64,000 nucleotides of DNA from WHSW01 sp963749365 (GCA_963749365.1 CAVVME010000003.1:1364001-1428000), one strand, 5' to 3'. Positions 9,059-18,084 are shown, counted from the first letter of the stretch. Numbers and translations are program-made. Notes: generated from the sequence alone by a model not told the origin.

Positions 9059-10176
9059 TGGGCCACCGGCTCTCGCTCGCGGGCGTAGCGCCCGTAGTTG
9101 TAATACGCCGCGCAGGCCCCCTCCGGCGAGACCATGCAGGTGCCGATCGCGTGCTCGGGCGTGCACGCCGTCCCGAACACCTTGCACTCCCAGGGCTTGA
9201 TCACGCCCTTGAGCACCTCGCCGCACTGGCACGCCTTCGGATCCGCGACCCGGACCCCGGGGATCTCGTAACGCAGCTCGGCGTCGAAGTCGGCGTAGGC
9301 GGGCGACAGCTTCAGCGCGCTCTGGGAGATGAACCCCAGCCCGCGCCACTCGAAGTGCGGGCGCAGCTCGAAGACCTCCGCCATCACCGTCAGCGCCGCC
9401 GGGTTGCCGTCATACGGCACCACGCGCCGGTACTGGTTCTCGACCTCGCAGCGGCCTTCGGCGAGCTGGACGAGGATCATCCGGATCGCGTGCAGGATGT
9501 CGAGCGGCTCAAACCCCGCGGTGACCAAGGGCTTGCCGTAGGTCGAGGCGATGAACTCGAACGGGCGCACGCCGACGATCGTCGAAACGTGCCCGGGGCC
9601 GATGAAGCCGTCCAGGCGCAGGTCGGGGGACTCGAGCAGCGCCCGCAGCGGCGGCACGATCGTCACGTGGTTGCACATGCAGAGGAAGTTCTCCACCCCT
9701 TCGGCCTTTGCCCGCTTCAGGGTCAGCGCGGTCGAGGGGGCTGTGGTCTCGAACCCGATCGCGAAGAAGACCACCGTCCGCTCCGGGTTCTGCTTCGCGA
9801 TCCGCAGCGCATCGAGTGGCGAGTAGACGATCCGGATGTCGGCTCCGGCGGCCTTCGCGTCGAGCAGCGTCCCGGTCGAGCCCGGCACCCGCAGCATGTC
9901 GCCGAAGCAGGTGAAGATCACCCCCGGCTGCTCGGCGATCGCCATCCCGTCGTCGACGCGTCCCATCGGAATCACGCAGACCGGGCAGCCCGGCCCGTGG
10001 ACGAGCTCGATCGAGTCCGGGAGCACATCGTCGATCCCGTACTTGTAGATCGAGTGGGTGTGCCCGCCACAGACCTCCATCAGCTTGTAGCGGCGCCCCG
10101 GCTCGGCGGCGGCCGCGATCTCCCCGGCCAGCACCCGCCCGAGCGCGGCGTCGCGGAACTCGTCGACGAACCTCAA
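9055..10176 (-). CDS. hypD: HypD, Fe(CN)2CO cofactor assembly scaffold
   Basis: HypD binds a [4Fe-4S] cluster and, with HypC, holds the iron that receives the CN and CO ligands. The start is taken at TTG 10176, giving MRFVDEFRD, the usual HypD beginning, and overlapping the upstream stop by four bases (TTGA). Conserved motifs are MEVCGGHTH, HGPGCPVC and the C-terminal Cys set in CKVFGTACTPEHAIGTC. The predicted length is 373 residues, as usual for the family. Confidence 0.96.
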   Translation of the reverse strand: MRFVDEFRDAALGRVLAGEIAAAAEPGRRYKLMEVCGGHTHSIYKYGIDDVLPDSIELVHGPGCPVCVIPMGRVDDGMAIAEQPGVIFTCFGDMLRVPGSTGTLLDAKAAGADIRIVYSPLDALRIAKQNPERTVVFFAIGFETTAPSTALTLKRAKAEGVENFLCMCNHVTIVPPLRALLESPDLRLDGFIGPGHVSTIVGVRPFEFIASTYGKPLVTAGFEPLDILHAIRMILVQLAEGRCEVENQYRRVVPYDGNPAALTVMAEVFELRPHFEWRGLGFISQSALKLSPAYADFDAELRYEIPGVRVADPKACQCGEVLKGVIKPWECKVFGTACTPEHAIGTCMVSPEGACAAYYNYGRYAREREPVAQ

Positions 10177-10445
10177 CTCAGCGCTCCCGGCTCTGGTTCG
10201 GTCCGGACGATCGCGGTTCCGGCGTGGACGAGCAGCTCGTCGCCGACACCGACGGGCTCGACCAGCGCGATCTCGACCGTCCGCCGACTGCCGCCCGCGC
10301 CGGCGCAGAGCGCCAGCTCGCGCTCGCGGTCGACGCGCAGCACGGTCATCGGCTCGGCGACATCGCCGCAGGTGATGCAGTGGTGGTCGGGCTCGACGGC
10401 GCACGCAGCCTCGTCCACCGCACCGATGCCGTGGTCGGCCCTCAC
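10173..10445 (-). CDS. Second HypC/HupF-like hydrogenase chaperone
   Basis: The start is GTG 10445, overlapping the hypC stop (GTGA), giving 90 residues. The sequence has the HypC-like beta fold pattern (PMTVLRV, VEIALVEPVGVGDELLVHAGTAIV) but lacks the MCLAIPG start with its essential Cys2. Instead it carries HHCITCGD at about residues 20-27, a motif I recall from actinobacterial HypC/HybG/HupF-annotated partners of group 1h hydrogenases. It may act with HypC in O2-tolerant cofactor assembly, but this is inference. Confidence 0.85.
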   Translation of the reverse strand: MRADHGIGAVDEAACAVEPDHHCITCGDVAEPMTVLRVDRERELALCAGAGGSRRTVEIALVEPVGVGDELLVHAGTAIVRTEPEPGALS

Positions 10446-10726
10446 TCGATCACGCTCGCCTTCAGCTCCTCGAGCTCCTGCTCGTAGTCGGCGCCCATGC
10501 CCTCGAGCAGCTTCAAGGTCGCCGCGGCCTCCTGCTCGTCGACCTTCGAGATCGCAAAGCCGACGTGGATCAGGACCCAGTCCCCGGGCCCGGCACCGTC
10601 GCCGTCGTCGCCGGCATCGAGCAGCCCGACGTTGACATTCCGGCGCACGCCCGCGACATCTACTAGCGCGATCCGGTTCTCCGGATCGACCAACTCGAGA
10701 ATCTGGCCGGGAATCGCCAGGCACAT
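10442..10726 (-). CDS. hypC: HypC, hydrogenase assembly chaperone
   Basis: This 94-residue chaperone begins MCLAIPG, with the functional Cys2 that carries Fe(CN)2CO to the large subunit. The OB-fold pattern continues through NRIALVDVAGVRRNVNVGLL and GDWVLIHVGFAISKVDE. It is the first gene of the hydrogenase operon. A purine-rich GGAG-type ribosome binding site lies about 15-20 bases upstream on the minus strand. Confidence 0.95.
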   Translation of the reverse strand: MCLAIPGQILELVDPENRIALVDVAGVRRNVNVGLLDAGDDGDGAGPGDWVLIHVGFAISKVDEQEAAATLKLLEGMGADYEQELEELKASVIE

Positions 10727-10895
10727 CGCTCGCGCTCATCTCCTCTCCGGCGGGACGCCGCCCTCCGATGAGACTGATCCGTCTACCTGCCGCGCAACCT
10801 ATGCACGGGCGCCTTTTGCCGTAAGTGCGCTCCGCTAGGTGCGCTGTGTCTCTACCGGGGGGTGAGCGCCACACCCAGCGCTCGCGGACGAGGAG
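10727..10895 (-). promoter_or_regulatory. Spacer upstream of hydrogenase operon, probable promoter region
   Basis: These 169 bases separate padR from hypC, both on the minus strand. As hypC heads a tightly overlapping operon, its promoter should lie here, but I see no convincing -35/-10 pair. A 7-base direct repeat GTGCGCT at 10825-10831 and 10839-10845 is spaced by 14 bases. It might be an operator, but short GC-rich repeats arise easily in this genome. Confidence 0.3.
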
Positions 10896-11339
10896 CTAGG
10901 CGGTCGAACGGCGGATCGGCGGGCGCTGCTCGACCGCCGAGCGGTGAGCGGCGATCCGCCCGGCGAGGGCGCGCTTGCGGCGACTCGCGCCGGGGAGGCG
11001 GCGGGCGCGCAGATAGCGGCCGAGGAAGCCGTCGATCCGGCGCTCGCCCTCGGCAAGCTCGGACGCGCGGCGGTCGAGCTCCTCGACCCCGGCCTCACTG
11101 AGCGAGTAGACGCGCCGCCTCGGCCCCGAGGCCGAGGGCTCCCAGGTCGAGCTCACCAGCCCGTCGGCCTCGAGCCGGCGCAGCGTCCGGTACAACGCCC
11201 CCGGGTCGGAGTGATCGAAGCCGAAGGCCGAAACCTGCTCAGCGAGCTCGTAGCCGTGGGCGTCGCCCTCGCGCAGCAGGAGCAGCAGACAGGCGCGGAG
11301 GAAGTCCTTCGGCAGGCCCCAGCTCAGCGGATGCGGCAT
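10896..11339 (-). CDS. PadR family transcriptional regulator
   Basis: ATG 11339 gives 147 residues. A winged-helix PadR domain occupies about residues 10-85: ACLLLLLREGDAHGYELAEQV, DPGALYRTLRRLEADGLV and PRRRVYSLSEAG are typical. The C-terminus is a basic helical tail. Its target is unknown. It lies 169 bases before the hydrogenase operon and 79 bases after an epimerase gene on the same strand, so it could control either set or its own transcription. Confidence 0.9.
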   Translation of the reverse strand: MPHPLSWGLPKDFLRACLLLLLREGDAHGYELAEQVSAFGFDHSDPGALYRTLRRLEADGLVSSTWEPSASGPRRRVYSLSEAGVEELDRRASELAEGERRIDGFLGRYLRARRLPGASRRKRALAGRIAAHRSAVEQRPPIRRSTA

Positions 11340-11418
11340 CGGCACGTAGATTCGCAGCTTCCTTCCCGCCCCGCAGGACCGGCGACGGTCCGGGTGCGCT
11401 GCGAACCAGCTCCGCCGG

Positions 11419-12345
11419 CTACAGGGTCTCGACGAAGCCGCGGCGCCAGCTCCGATGGCGCGGCTGCCAGCCCAGCTCCCGCTTGGCCTTCGCGTTCGAC
11501 GCCCCTCGCAGGGTGGTCGCGAAGGCGACCACGGCGGGGCCGGCGAGCAGCCGGGCGAGCAGTCGTGGCACCCGCAGCGGACGCTTGGCGCCGAGAGCGG
11601 CGGCGTAGACGGGGAGCCACTCCCGAAGCGGTGCCGGATCGTCGTCGCAGACGTTGTAGACGCCGGTCGCACCCCGGTCGCAGGCGATCACCGTCGCCTC
11701 GGCCGCGTCATCGACGTGCACGAAGGAGAACACCCCGTCGCCGTGGCCGACGATCGGGAAGCGGCGGCGGCGGACCTCGGCGGCCTGATAGCCGTCGGCC
11801 GCATAGGAGGTGCCCGGTCCGTAGAAGAACCCGTAGCGCAGGACGAGGCCTTCGGCCTCGAGCACCTGGCGCTCGAGATCCATCGTCGCGGCGAGCGAGC
11901 TCCCGAACTCCCCCGGGGCCTCGGTCATCCCGGGATCGGCTTCGCTCTTCACCGGACCGCCGACGGGCTCGTAGACGAAGGCGACGCTCTGGGCGACCAC
12001 CCGCTCGGCACCCGCCGCCCGCGCGGCGTCGAGCAGGTTGCGGGTGCCCTCGCGGCGGATCCGGTTGTTGGCGTCGTAGATGCCGGACTTGCGCAGGTCG
12101 AGCTCGGCCGGCAGCGAGGTGAGCTCGTGGACGACCACCTGCGGGCTCGCCGCGGCGACCGCGGCCCGCAGCGCCTCGGGGTCGAAGACGTCGCAGACCA
12201 CGCCGCGCGCGCCGGCGGCATCGAGCTCGGCCGCGGCGGCTTCCCGGCGGGTCATCCCGGTGACCTCGTGGTCGGCGGCGACGAGCCGCGCGACCAGCGG
12301 CCGCCCGATAGCTCCCGAGGCCCCGGCGACGAAGACCCGGCTCAC
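11419..12345 (-). CDS. NAD(P)-dependent epimerase/dehydratase family protein
   Basis: GTG 12345 gives 308 residues beginning with VFVAGASGAIGRPLV, a Rossmann GxxGxxG nucleotide-binding motif at the N-terminus. An extended short-chain dehydrogenase pattern follows, including QSVAFVYEP and LRYGFFYGPGTSY with a Tyr in the catalytic region, and FSFVHVDDAAEA. The substrate is unknown; the order resembles nucleoside-sugar epimerases and YeeZ-like proteins. The start overlaps the stop of the upstream membrane protein gene (GTGA). Confidence 0.88.
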   Translation of the reverse strand: MSRVFVAGASGAIGRPLVARLVAADHEVTGMTRREAAAAELDAAGARGVVCDVFDPEALRAAVAAASPQVVVHELTSLPAELDLRKSGIYDANNRIRREGTRNLLDAARAAGAERVVAQSVAFVYEPVGGPVKSEADPGMTEAPGEFGSSLAATMDLERQVLEAEGLVLRYGFFYGPGTSYAADGYQAAEVRRRRFPIVGHGDGVFSFVHVDDAAEATVIACDRGATGVYNVCDDDPAPLREWLPVYAAALGAKRPLRVPRLLARLLAGPAVVAFATTLRGASNAKAKRELGWQPRHRSWRRGFVETL

Positions 12346-12761
12346 CGGCGGGCCAGCCGATCCGCGATCGCGGCAAGCCAGGCCAGCAGCCCGGCACCGA
12401 GCGCCAACAGCACCGTGTCGGCGATCCCGCGCGCCTCGCTGCGCGCCTCGCCGACGTCGAAGAGGTGGTTGACGGCATGAAACGCGTACCACAGCGCGCC
12501 GACCGCGAGCAGCGGTGCGCGCCAGCTCGGCCGCCCGGCGGCGAGCAGCAGCGCGACGCCGTAGGCGAGCACGAAGGCCCCGAGGTCGCCGACGTAGTGC
12601 GTGTTCTCGAGCCCGTAGCGACCGATCGTCTCGAAGAACGAAACGGGCGCGAAGAACATCCAGGCGCCCTCGAGGAAGTGAAAGACGCCGAGCGCACCGA
12701 CCACGATCCGCAGCGTGCGCTCGTCGAGCGTCGCGCGGGCGGGGCGGGGGCGCGCCTCCAT
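12342..12761 (-). CDS. Small integral membrane protein of unknown function
   Basis: This 139-residue protein has about four hydrophobic segments (near residues 17-36, 58-78, 82-98 and 112-133). The pattern IVVGALGVFHFLEGAWMFFAPVSFFETIG is similar to small DoxX-like or uncharacterised actinobacterial membrane proteins. It is coupled to the following epimerase gene by a four-base overlap. The function is unknown. Confidence 0.8.
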   Translation of the reverse strand: MEARPRPARATLDERTLRIVVGALGVFHFLEGAWMFFAPVSFFETIGRYGLENTHYVGDLGAFVLAYGVALLLAAGRPSWRAPLLAVGALWYAFHAVNHLFDVGEARSEARGIADTVLLALGAGLLAWLAAIADRLARR

Positions 12762-12782
12762 CGCCCGCAGGCTATCGCCCGG

Positions 12783-13370
12783 TCAGCCCGCCTCGACGAA
12801 CCGACGCCGCGCCCGTTCGAGGTCCTCGGGACGGTCGATGTCATCAGGGCGGCAGAGATGGCCGCACTCGAGCTCGCCGACGCCGCTCGTGGCGAGCAGG
12901 TCGCGCGCTCCGGCGTCGCCGCGAAGCGTGCCGACCGCGGCGAACAGGGCGCGCTTGATCAGCACCGGGTGCCCCGGCCGGCCCTCGTACGTTGCGCGGA
13001 CGGCGGGCTCGCGTGCGTCGGCCTGGTCGACGATCGCGGCGATCGCCTGCGGGGTGATCAGCGGCTGGTCGCCGAGGGTGACCACGATCGCCTCCGCGGC
13101 GGCGAGCGCTTCGAAGCCGGCCCGCAACGAGGCGGCGATCCCCTCGCGCCAGCCGTCGCAGGTCACCGCCTCGACCGCGCCGAGGTCTGCGCGGCTGGAG
13201 ACGACCTCAGCATTGGCGCCGAGCACGACGACGATCCGCTCGATCGCGGGGACCGCGAGCAGCGCCGCGACCGCGTGGTCGAGCACGGGCGTGCCGTCGA
13301 GCTGGGCCGCCAGCTTGACGCCGCCGAACCGCCGGCCCTCGCCCGCGGCGAGGACGACGCCGCCGATCAC
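12783..13370 (-). CDS. MobA-like nucleotidyltransferase (MocA type, Mo cofactor cytidylylation)
   Basis: GTG 13370 gives 195 residues. The NTP-binding signature VVLAAGEGRRFGGVK is at the N-terminus and the acidic metal site lies in VTLGDQPLI. In this family MocA makes the molybdopterin cytosine dinucleotide cofactor of xanthine dehydrogenase-type enzymes. The gene overlaps the upstream XdhC gene by four bases (GTGA), which supports MocA over the guanylyl-transferring MobA encoded at 28373-29011. Confidence 0.9.
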   Translation of the reverse strand: MIGGVVLAAGEGRRFGGVKLAAQLDGTPVLDHAVAALLAVPAIERIVVVLGANAEVVSSRADLGAVEAVTCDGWREGIAASLRAGFEALAAAEAIVVTLGDQPLITPQAIAAIVDQADAREPAVRATYEGRPGHPVLIKRALFAAVGTLRGDAGARDLLATSGVGELECGHLCRPDDIDRPEDLERARRRFVEAG

Positions 13371-14161
13371 GCCCGCGCCTCGTCGCCGACCTCGTGGATC
13401 CGCCCGGGCGCGCTCCCCAGCCGGCCGCCCTCGTGCCCGTTGCGGACCGCGACCACCTCGGCGAGGATCGAGAGCGCGGTCTCCTCGGGGCTTGTGGCGC
13501 CGAGATCGAGACCGATCGGCGCCGCGAGCCCTTCCAGCTCGGCATCGTTCAGCCCAGCTTCGAGCAGACGCTCGCGGCGGCGCGCCTGGGCGCGGCGGCT
13601 GCCCATCGCGCCGACGTAGGCGGCCTCGGAGCGCAGCCCGATCGAGAGCGCGGCGTCGTCGAGCTTCGGGTCGTGGGTGAGCACCGCGATGTAGGTGGCG
13701 CGGTCGATTCCCAGCCGCTCGAACGCCTCGTCCGGCCAGGCGGCGACCACCTGCTCGGCCTCGGGGAAGCGCTCCTCGGTCGCGAACGCGACCCGCGGGT
13801 CGCAGACGAACGGCCTCCATCCGGTCGCCCGGGCGAGCCTGCAGAGCGCCGCCGCGTAGTCGACCGCACCGAGGATGAACAGCCGCGGGGCCGGCGCGAC
13901 CGCGTCGACGAAGACCTCGGCGTCCCCCAGCTCACGAACCTCCGAGCGCTCCGCCCAGACCAGCTCCTCGCCCGCGGCGCGCGCCGCTGCGTCCAGGGCC
14001 TCGGACCCGAGGCCGCCGGCAGTCGACCCGTCCTCGCGGACGAGCAGCTTGCGTCCCAGCGCCTCGTGGCCGTCCGGCCCGATCACCGTGGCGAGCGCTC
14101 CGCGTCCGTCCTCGCGCGCCAGCCGCGCGAGCTCGGCCTGCGGGCTCAGGTCGCCGCTCAC
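13367..14161 (-). CDS. XdhC family protein with Rossmann domain
   Basis: GTG 14161 gives 264 residues. The N-terminal half (GALATVIGPDGHEALGRKLLV) resembles the XdhC/CoxI domain, and the C-terminal half is the XdhC Rossmann domain (LFILGAVDYAAALCRLA, ATYIAVLTHDPKLDDAAL, YVGAMGSRRAQARR). XdhC proteins insert the sulfurated Mo cofactor into molybdenum hydroxylases. It overlaps both neighbours by four bases. The hydroxylase it serves is not in the window. Confidence 0.9.
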   Translation of the reverse strand: MSGDLSPQAELARLAREDGRGALATVIGPDGHEALGRKLLVREDGSTAGGLGSEALDAAARAAGEELVWAERSEVRELGDAEVFVDAVAPAPRLFILGAVDYAAALCRLARATGWRPFVCDPRVAFATEERFPEAEQVVAAWPDEAFERLGIDRATYIAVLTHDPKLDDAALSIGLRSEAAYVGAMGSRRAQARRRERLLEAGLNDAELEGLAAPIGLDLGATSPEETALSILAEVVAVRNGHEGGRLGSAPGRIHEVGDEARA

Positions 14162-14475
14162 GCGGTGTACTCCTCGACCAGGACCTCGATCTCCCCGCCA
14201 CACGGCAGGCCGACGTCCCAGGCCTCGGAGTCGGCGATCCCGAAGCTCAGCACCCGCGGCTTGCCGTCGCCGCGCAGGAGATCGAGCGCGGCCTCGGCGA
14301 CCGCCCCCTCGACGCAGCCGCCCGAGACCGCCCCGGCGACTTCGCCGTGCTCGTTGATCGCCATCTTCGCCCCCGGCGGCCGCGGCGCCGAGCGCCGGGT
14401 GCGGACGACGGTCGCCAGCGCGACCCTGTCCCCGGCCGCCGTCCAGGCCTCGAGCTCCTCGATCACTTCCTTCAT
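14158..14475 (-). CDS. Small XdhC/CoxI N-terminal domain protein
   Basis: ATG 14475 gives 105 residues that match only the XdhC/CoxI N-terminal domain: VALATVVRTRRSAPRPPGAKMAI and the Cys motif AVSGGCVEGAV. It is separate from, and translated just before, the longer XdhC protein. This looks like a natural two-chain arrangement rather than a break, because both frames are intact and joined by a GTGA overlap. Confidence 0.88.
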   Translation of the reverse strand: MKEVIEELEAWTAAGDRVALATVVRTRRSAPRPPGAKMAINEHGEVAGAVSGGCVEGAVAEAALDLLRGDGKPRVLSFGIADSEAWDVGLPCGGEIEVLVEEYTA

Positions 14476-14563
14476 AGGTTCTCCTCGACCCGATCCGGGT
14501 CGCTGCTCGACATGCTTGCACCGCCGGGGGCCGCGCCGCGCCGACTCCGTATCCTCGGTCGAG

Positions 14564-15553
14564 GTGGAGCCGCTCACCGACGCCCACGGACGAGAGATCA
14601 CCGACCTGCGAATCTCGGTCACCGACCGCTGCAACTTCCGCTGCCGCTACTGCATGCCGGCCGAGGGGATGAAATGGCTCGACCGCTCCGACCTGCTCAG
14701 CTTCGAGGAGATCGCGCGGCTCGCCGGGGTGCTCGCCGGGCTCGGGATCACCGACGTGCGCCTGACCGGCGGCGAGCCGCTCGCGCGGCGCGACTTCCCG
14801 ACCCTGGTCGGGATGCTGCGCTCGATCGCGGGGATCCGCGACCTCTCGCTGACCACCAACGGTTATCTGCTCGAGCGCGACGCTGCGGCGCTGGTCGAGG
14901 CCGGCATCGACCGCGTCAACGTCTCGATCGACTCGCTGGCGCGCGACCGCTTCCACGAAGTGACCCGGCGCGACGCCCTGCCGCAGGTGCTCCGCGGGCT
15001 CGAGGCGATCGCCGCCTTCGAGCGGGTGCGCCCGATCAAGGTCAATGCGGTCGCGATGCGCGACTTCACCGAAGGCGAGGTCTTCCGTTTCTGCGAGCTC
15101 GCACGCTCGAGCGACTACCAGGTGCGGTTCATCGAGTTCATGCCATTGGACGGGGACCGGGCCTGGAGCCCGGACCAGGTCCTGACCGGCGACGAGATCC
15201 GGGCCCTGATCGAGACCCGCCACCCGCTGCGCGAGCTGCCCCGGGAGCCGCACGCGACGGCGCGCGTGTTCGCCTTCGCCGACGGCGACGGGGAGATCGG
15301 GTTCATCAACCCGGTCTCGGAGCCGTTCTGCGGCGACTGCAACCGGATCCGCCTCACCGCGGAGGGCGAGCTGCGAACCTGCCTGTTCTCTGTCCGCGAG
15401 ACCGATCTGCGCGAGCCGCTGCGTGACGGCGCCGGCGACGAGGAGCTCGAGCGGGTGATCCGCGACGCGGTCTGGCGCAAGGAGCTCAAGCACCGTGTCA
15501 ACGAGCCCGGGTTCGTCGCGCCGGCGCGGACGATGAGCGCAATCGGGGGCTAG
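14564..15553 (+). CDS. moaA: MoaA, GTP 3',8-cyclase
   Basis: This radical SAM enzyme starts molybdopterin synthesis by converting GTP to 3',8-cyclo-GTP. GTG 14564 gives 329 residues. The N-terminal SAM cluster motif is C23xxxC27xxC30, and the C-terminal cluster motif is CGDCNRIRLTAEGELRTC. The chain ends in SAIGG, the conserved Gly-Gly tail. It is divergent from the XdhC genes across 88 bases. Confidence 0.95.
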   Translation: MEPLTDAHGREITDLRISVTDRCNFRCRYCMPAEGMKWLDRSDLLSFEEIARLAGVLAGLGITDVRLTGGEPLARRDFPTLVGMLRSIAGIRDLSLTTNGYLLERDAAALVEAGIDRVNVSIDSLARDRFHEVTRRDALPQVLRGLEAIAAFERVRPIKVNAVAMRDFTEGEVFRFCELARSSDYQVRFIEFMPLDGDRAWSPDQVLTGDEIRALIETRHPLRELPREPHATARVFAFADGDGEIGFINPVSEPFCGDCNRIRLTAEGELRTCLFSVRETDLREPLRDGAGDEELERVIRDAVWRKELKHRVNEPGFVAPARTMSAIGG

Positions 15554-15603
15554 TCGATACCCTGCACGCGCAGGAAGCAGGCGCAGTGAGGGAGGCAGCA
15601 GGA

Positions 15604-18082
15604 GTGAAGTCGCGAGGGATCGTCGGACGGCTGACCGTGGCGCTCGCCCTGATCGCGAGCCTCATCCTGGCACCGGCGATCGCGGGAGCCGGCGCTGACG
15701 GCGCCGCCGCGGCGGCGAAGAAGGCCAAGGTCAAAGTGCTGACCAAGAGCCAGCGCAAGATCCTGCGGCGCGACGCGATCAAGGTCAGGGTCAAGGGCCG
15801 GCATCAGAAGCTCAAGCTGCGCGCCCACTCGAAAACCTTCGACTCGCAGGGATTCAAGACGCTGAGCAAGCGCCTCGTGCTGCGGCCCGGTAAGTCGACC
15901 GCGAAGCTGAAGCTCAACCGGCGCGGCGCCGAGCAGGTCTCGAGCTGCACCGCGCGCACGATCAAGATCTCGGGCAAAGGCGTGAAGGTGAGCTTTGATC
16001 TGCGCCGGACCGGCAAGTGCAAGCCGAAGCCGATCGACCTCAGTCAGGCCGAGAGCTGCGACCTGATCGTCGTCGACGACGGCGCCGCCCCCGACTCGCT
16101 CTGCATGCTGCCGTTCCCCGACAACTTCCACACGGTCGCGGACGAGTCGACCGAGACCGGCCGCCTGGTCTCCTTCGACAACGCCGCGATGCCCCGCAAC
16201 TCGGACATGGACCCGATCGCGGCGGCGCCGTACAACCTCAACGACGGTTTCAGCCCGGGTCAGACGGCCGTGATCAAGGTGCCCGGCCTCGACACCCCGG
16301 AGGCGTTGGCGGCGACCGACGCGGCGCCGCTCAACGACCTCGGGCAGTTCGAGCGCAAGCAGGCGCCTGTGGTGGTGATCGACACCAAGTCCGGCGACCG
16401 CTGGCCGATCTGGGTCGAGATCGATTCCAACGCCTCGACCCCCGAGCGGACCGCGCTGCTGATCCATCCCTCGCGCAACTACGAGTCAGGGCACCGCTAC
16501 GTCGTCGCGATGCGCAAGCTCCGCGCCGCCGACGGCGACGCTGCTCGACCCGCCCGAGGGCTTCCGCTATTACCGCGACGACCTGCCGGTCGACGAGCCG
16601 GTCGTCGACGCGCAGCGCAAGCGCTTCGACAAGGTCTTCCGGGACCTGCGCAAGGCCGAGATCAAGCGCAAGAACCTGTATCTGGCCTGGGACTTCACCG
16701 TCTCCAGCGACCAGAACATCGCCGCGCGGCTGCTCCACATGCGCGACGACGCCTTCGCCGACCTCGGCGACACCGACCTCACCGACGTCGAGGTGCAGGG
16801 CGACTCGCCGGCCTTCGCGGTCACCTCGGTGGAGAACTTCACCCCGGCCGAGGACGCCGAGATGGCGCGGCGGATCCAGGGCACCTACGAGGTGCCCTGC
16901 TACCTGGCCCCCGACTGCGAGCCGGGCGGCAGCTTCGAGCTCGGGGCGAACGGGCTCCCGAGCCGGACCGGGACCTACACGGCCGAGTTCAACTGCGGGG
17001 TGCCGCGCGCCGCCGTCGACGCCCCGGGCGCGGCCCCCGGGCGCCCGCAGGTCTACGGCCACGGGCTGCTCGGATCGGCCTCGCAGGCGACCTCAGGCGA
17101 TCAGCAGACGCTCGGCCAGACGCACAACTTCGTCATCTGCGCCACCTCGACGATCGGGTTCTCGAGCGAGGACGTGCCGAACATCGCCGGCAACATCCTC
17201 TCCAACCTCGGCAACTTCCCGCAACTCACCGACAGGGTCCAGCAGGGGCTGCTCAACACGCTCTTCCTCGGCCGGCTGATGCTGCATGCGGACGGCTTCG
17301 TCAGCGACGCGGCGTTCCACGTCGACGACACCGACGCCGGCACCCCGCCGGTCCTCGACACCTCGCGCCTCTATTACAACGGCAACAGCCAGGGCGGCAT
17401 TCTCGGCGGAGCGGCGACCGCGGTCGCCCCCGACTGGACCCGGGCGACGCTCGGCGTCCCGGCGATGAACTACTCGGTGCTGCTCAATCGCTCGGTCGAC
17501 TTCGACACCTACAAGCTGTTCCTCGACCCGGCCTACCCGGACCCGATGGCCCAGCAGCTCGCGCTGTCGCTGATCCAGATGCTCTGGGACCGCAGCGAGC
17601 CGAACGGTTACGCGCACCGGATGACCGACGAGCCGCTGGCGAACACGCCGGCGCACGAGGTGCTGCTCAGCCCCGCCTTCGGCGATCACCAGGTGACGAC
17701 CTGGCAGGCCGATGTCGAGGCACGCACGATCGGCGCCCAGATCCACGACCCCGTCGTCTACGACGGTCGCTGGCCGAATGTGGACGTCGCCTGGGGGATC
17801 CCCCGGATCGAGTCCTATCCGTTCACCGACTCGGCGATCGTCTACTGGGACAGCGGGCCGATCCGGCCCAACCCGGTGCCGCCGCCGGACGTGCTCGGCA
17901 CCGACCCGCCGCCGATCCTCAACATCCCCAACCGCACCGGCGAGGACCCCCACGGCGACCCGCGGGTGACGCCCGCCGAGATGCAGATGGTCTCCGACTT
18001 CCTGCGCCCGGACGCGCAGAGCCAGATCACCGACACCTGCGGTGGCGCGCCCTGCTTCTCCGGCTCCTTCACCGGACCCTGA
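15604..18082 (+). pseudogene. Secreted alpha/beta-hydrolase-like protein interrupted by a +1 frameshift
   Basis: The start is GTG 15604, eight bases after GGGAGG. The first frame encodes a signal peptide and a Lys/Arg-rich beta domain typical of this lineage, then conserved sequence up to about base 16,540 (YVVAMRKLRAADG). The matching continuation (LLDPPEGFRYYRDDLPVDE, then MRDDAFADLGD) lies in the next frame and runs to TGA 18082. It includes a GxSxxG-like YYNGNSQGG. One extra base near 16,535-16,545 explains the break. The product resembles large secreted lipase-like or uncharacterised proteins. It may be a true pseudogene or an assembly error. Confidence 0.75.
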
Positions 18083-18084
18083 GC

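Noticed and set aside
10825..10845. GTGCGCT direct repeat as the PadR or hydrogenase operator
   Set aside because: Only seven bases, not palindromic, and easily expected by chance in this GC-rich sequence; kept only as a remark on the spacer.
10727..10895. Small gene upstream of hypC on the minus strand (frame with MWRSPPGRDTAH)
   Set aside because: It is the out-of-frame upstream part of the second HypC-like frame, has no family features and covers the likely promoter.
16500..16760. Programmed ribosomal frameshift in the secreted protein gene
   Set aside because: No slippery heptamer or clear downstream pseudoknot is seen, and the continued first frame is not protein-like; mutation or sequencing error is simpler.
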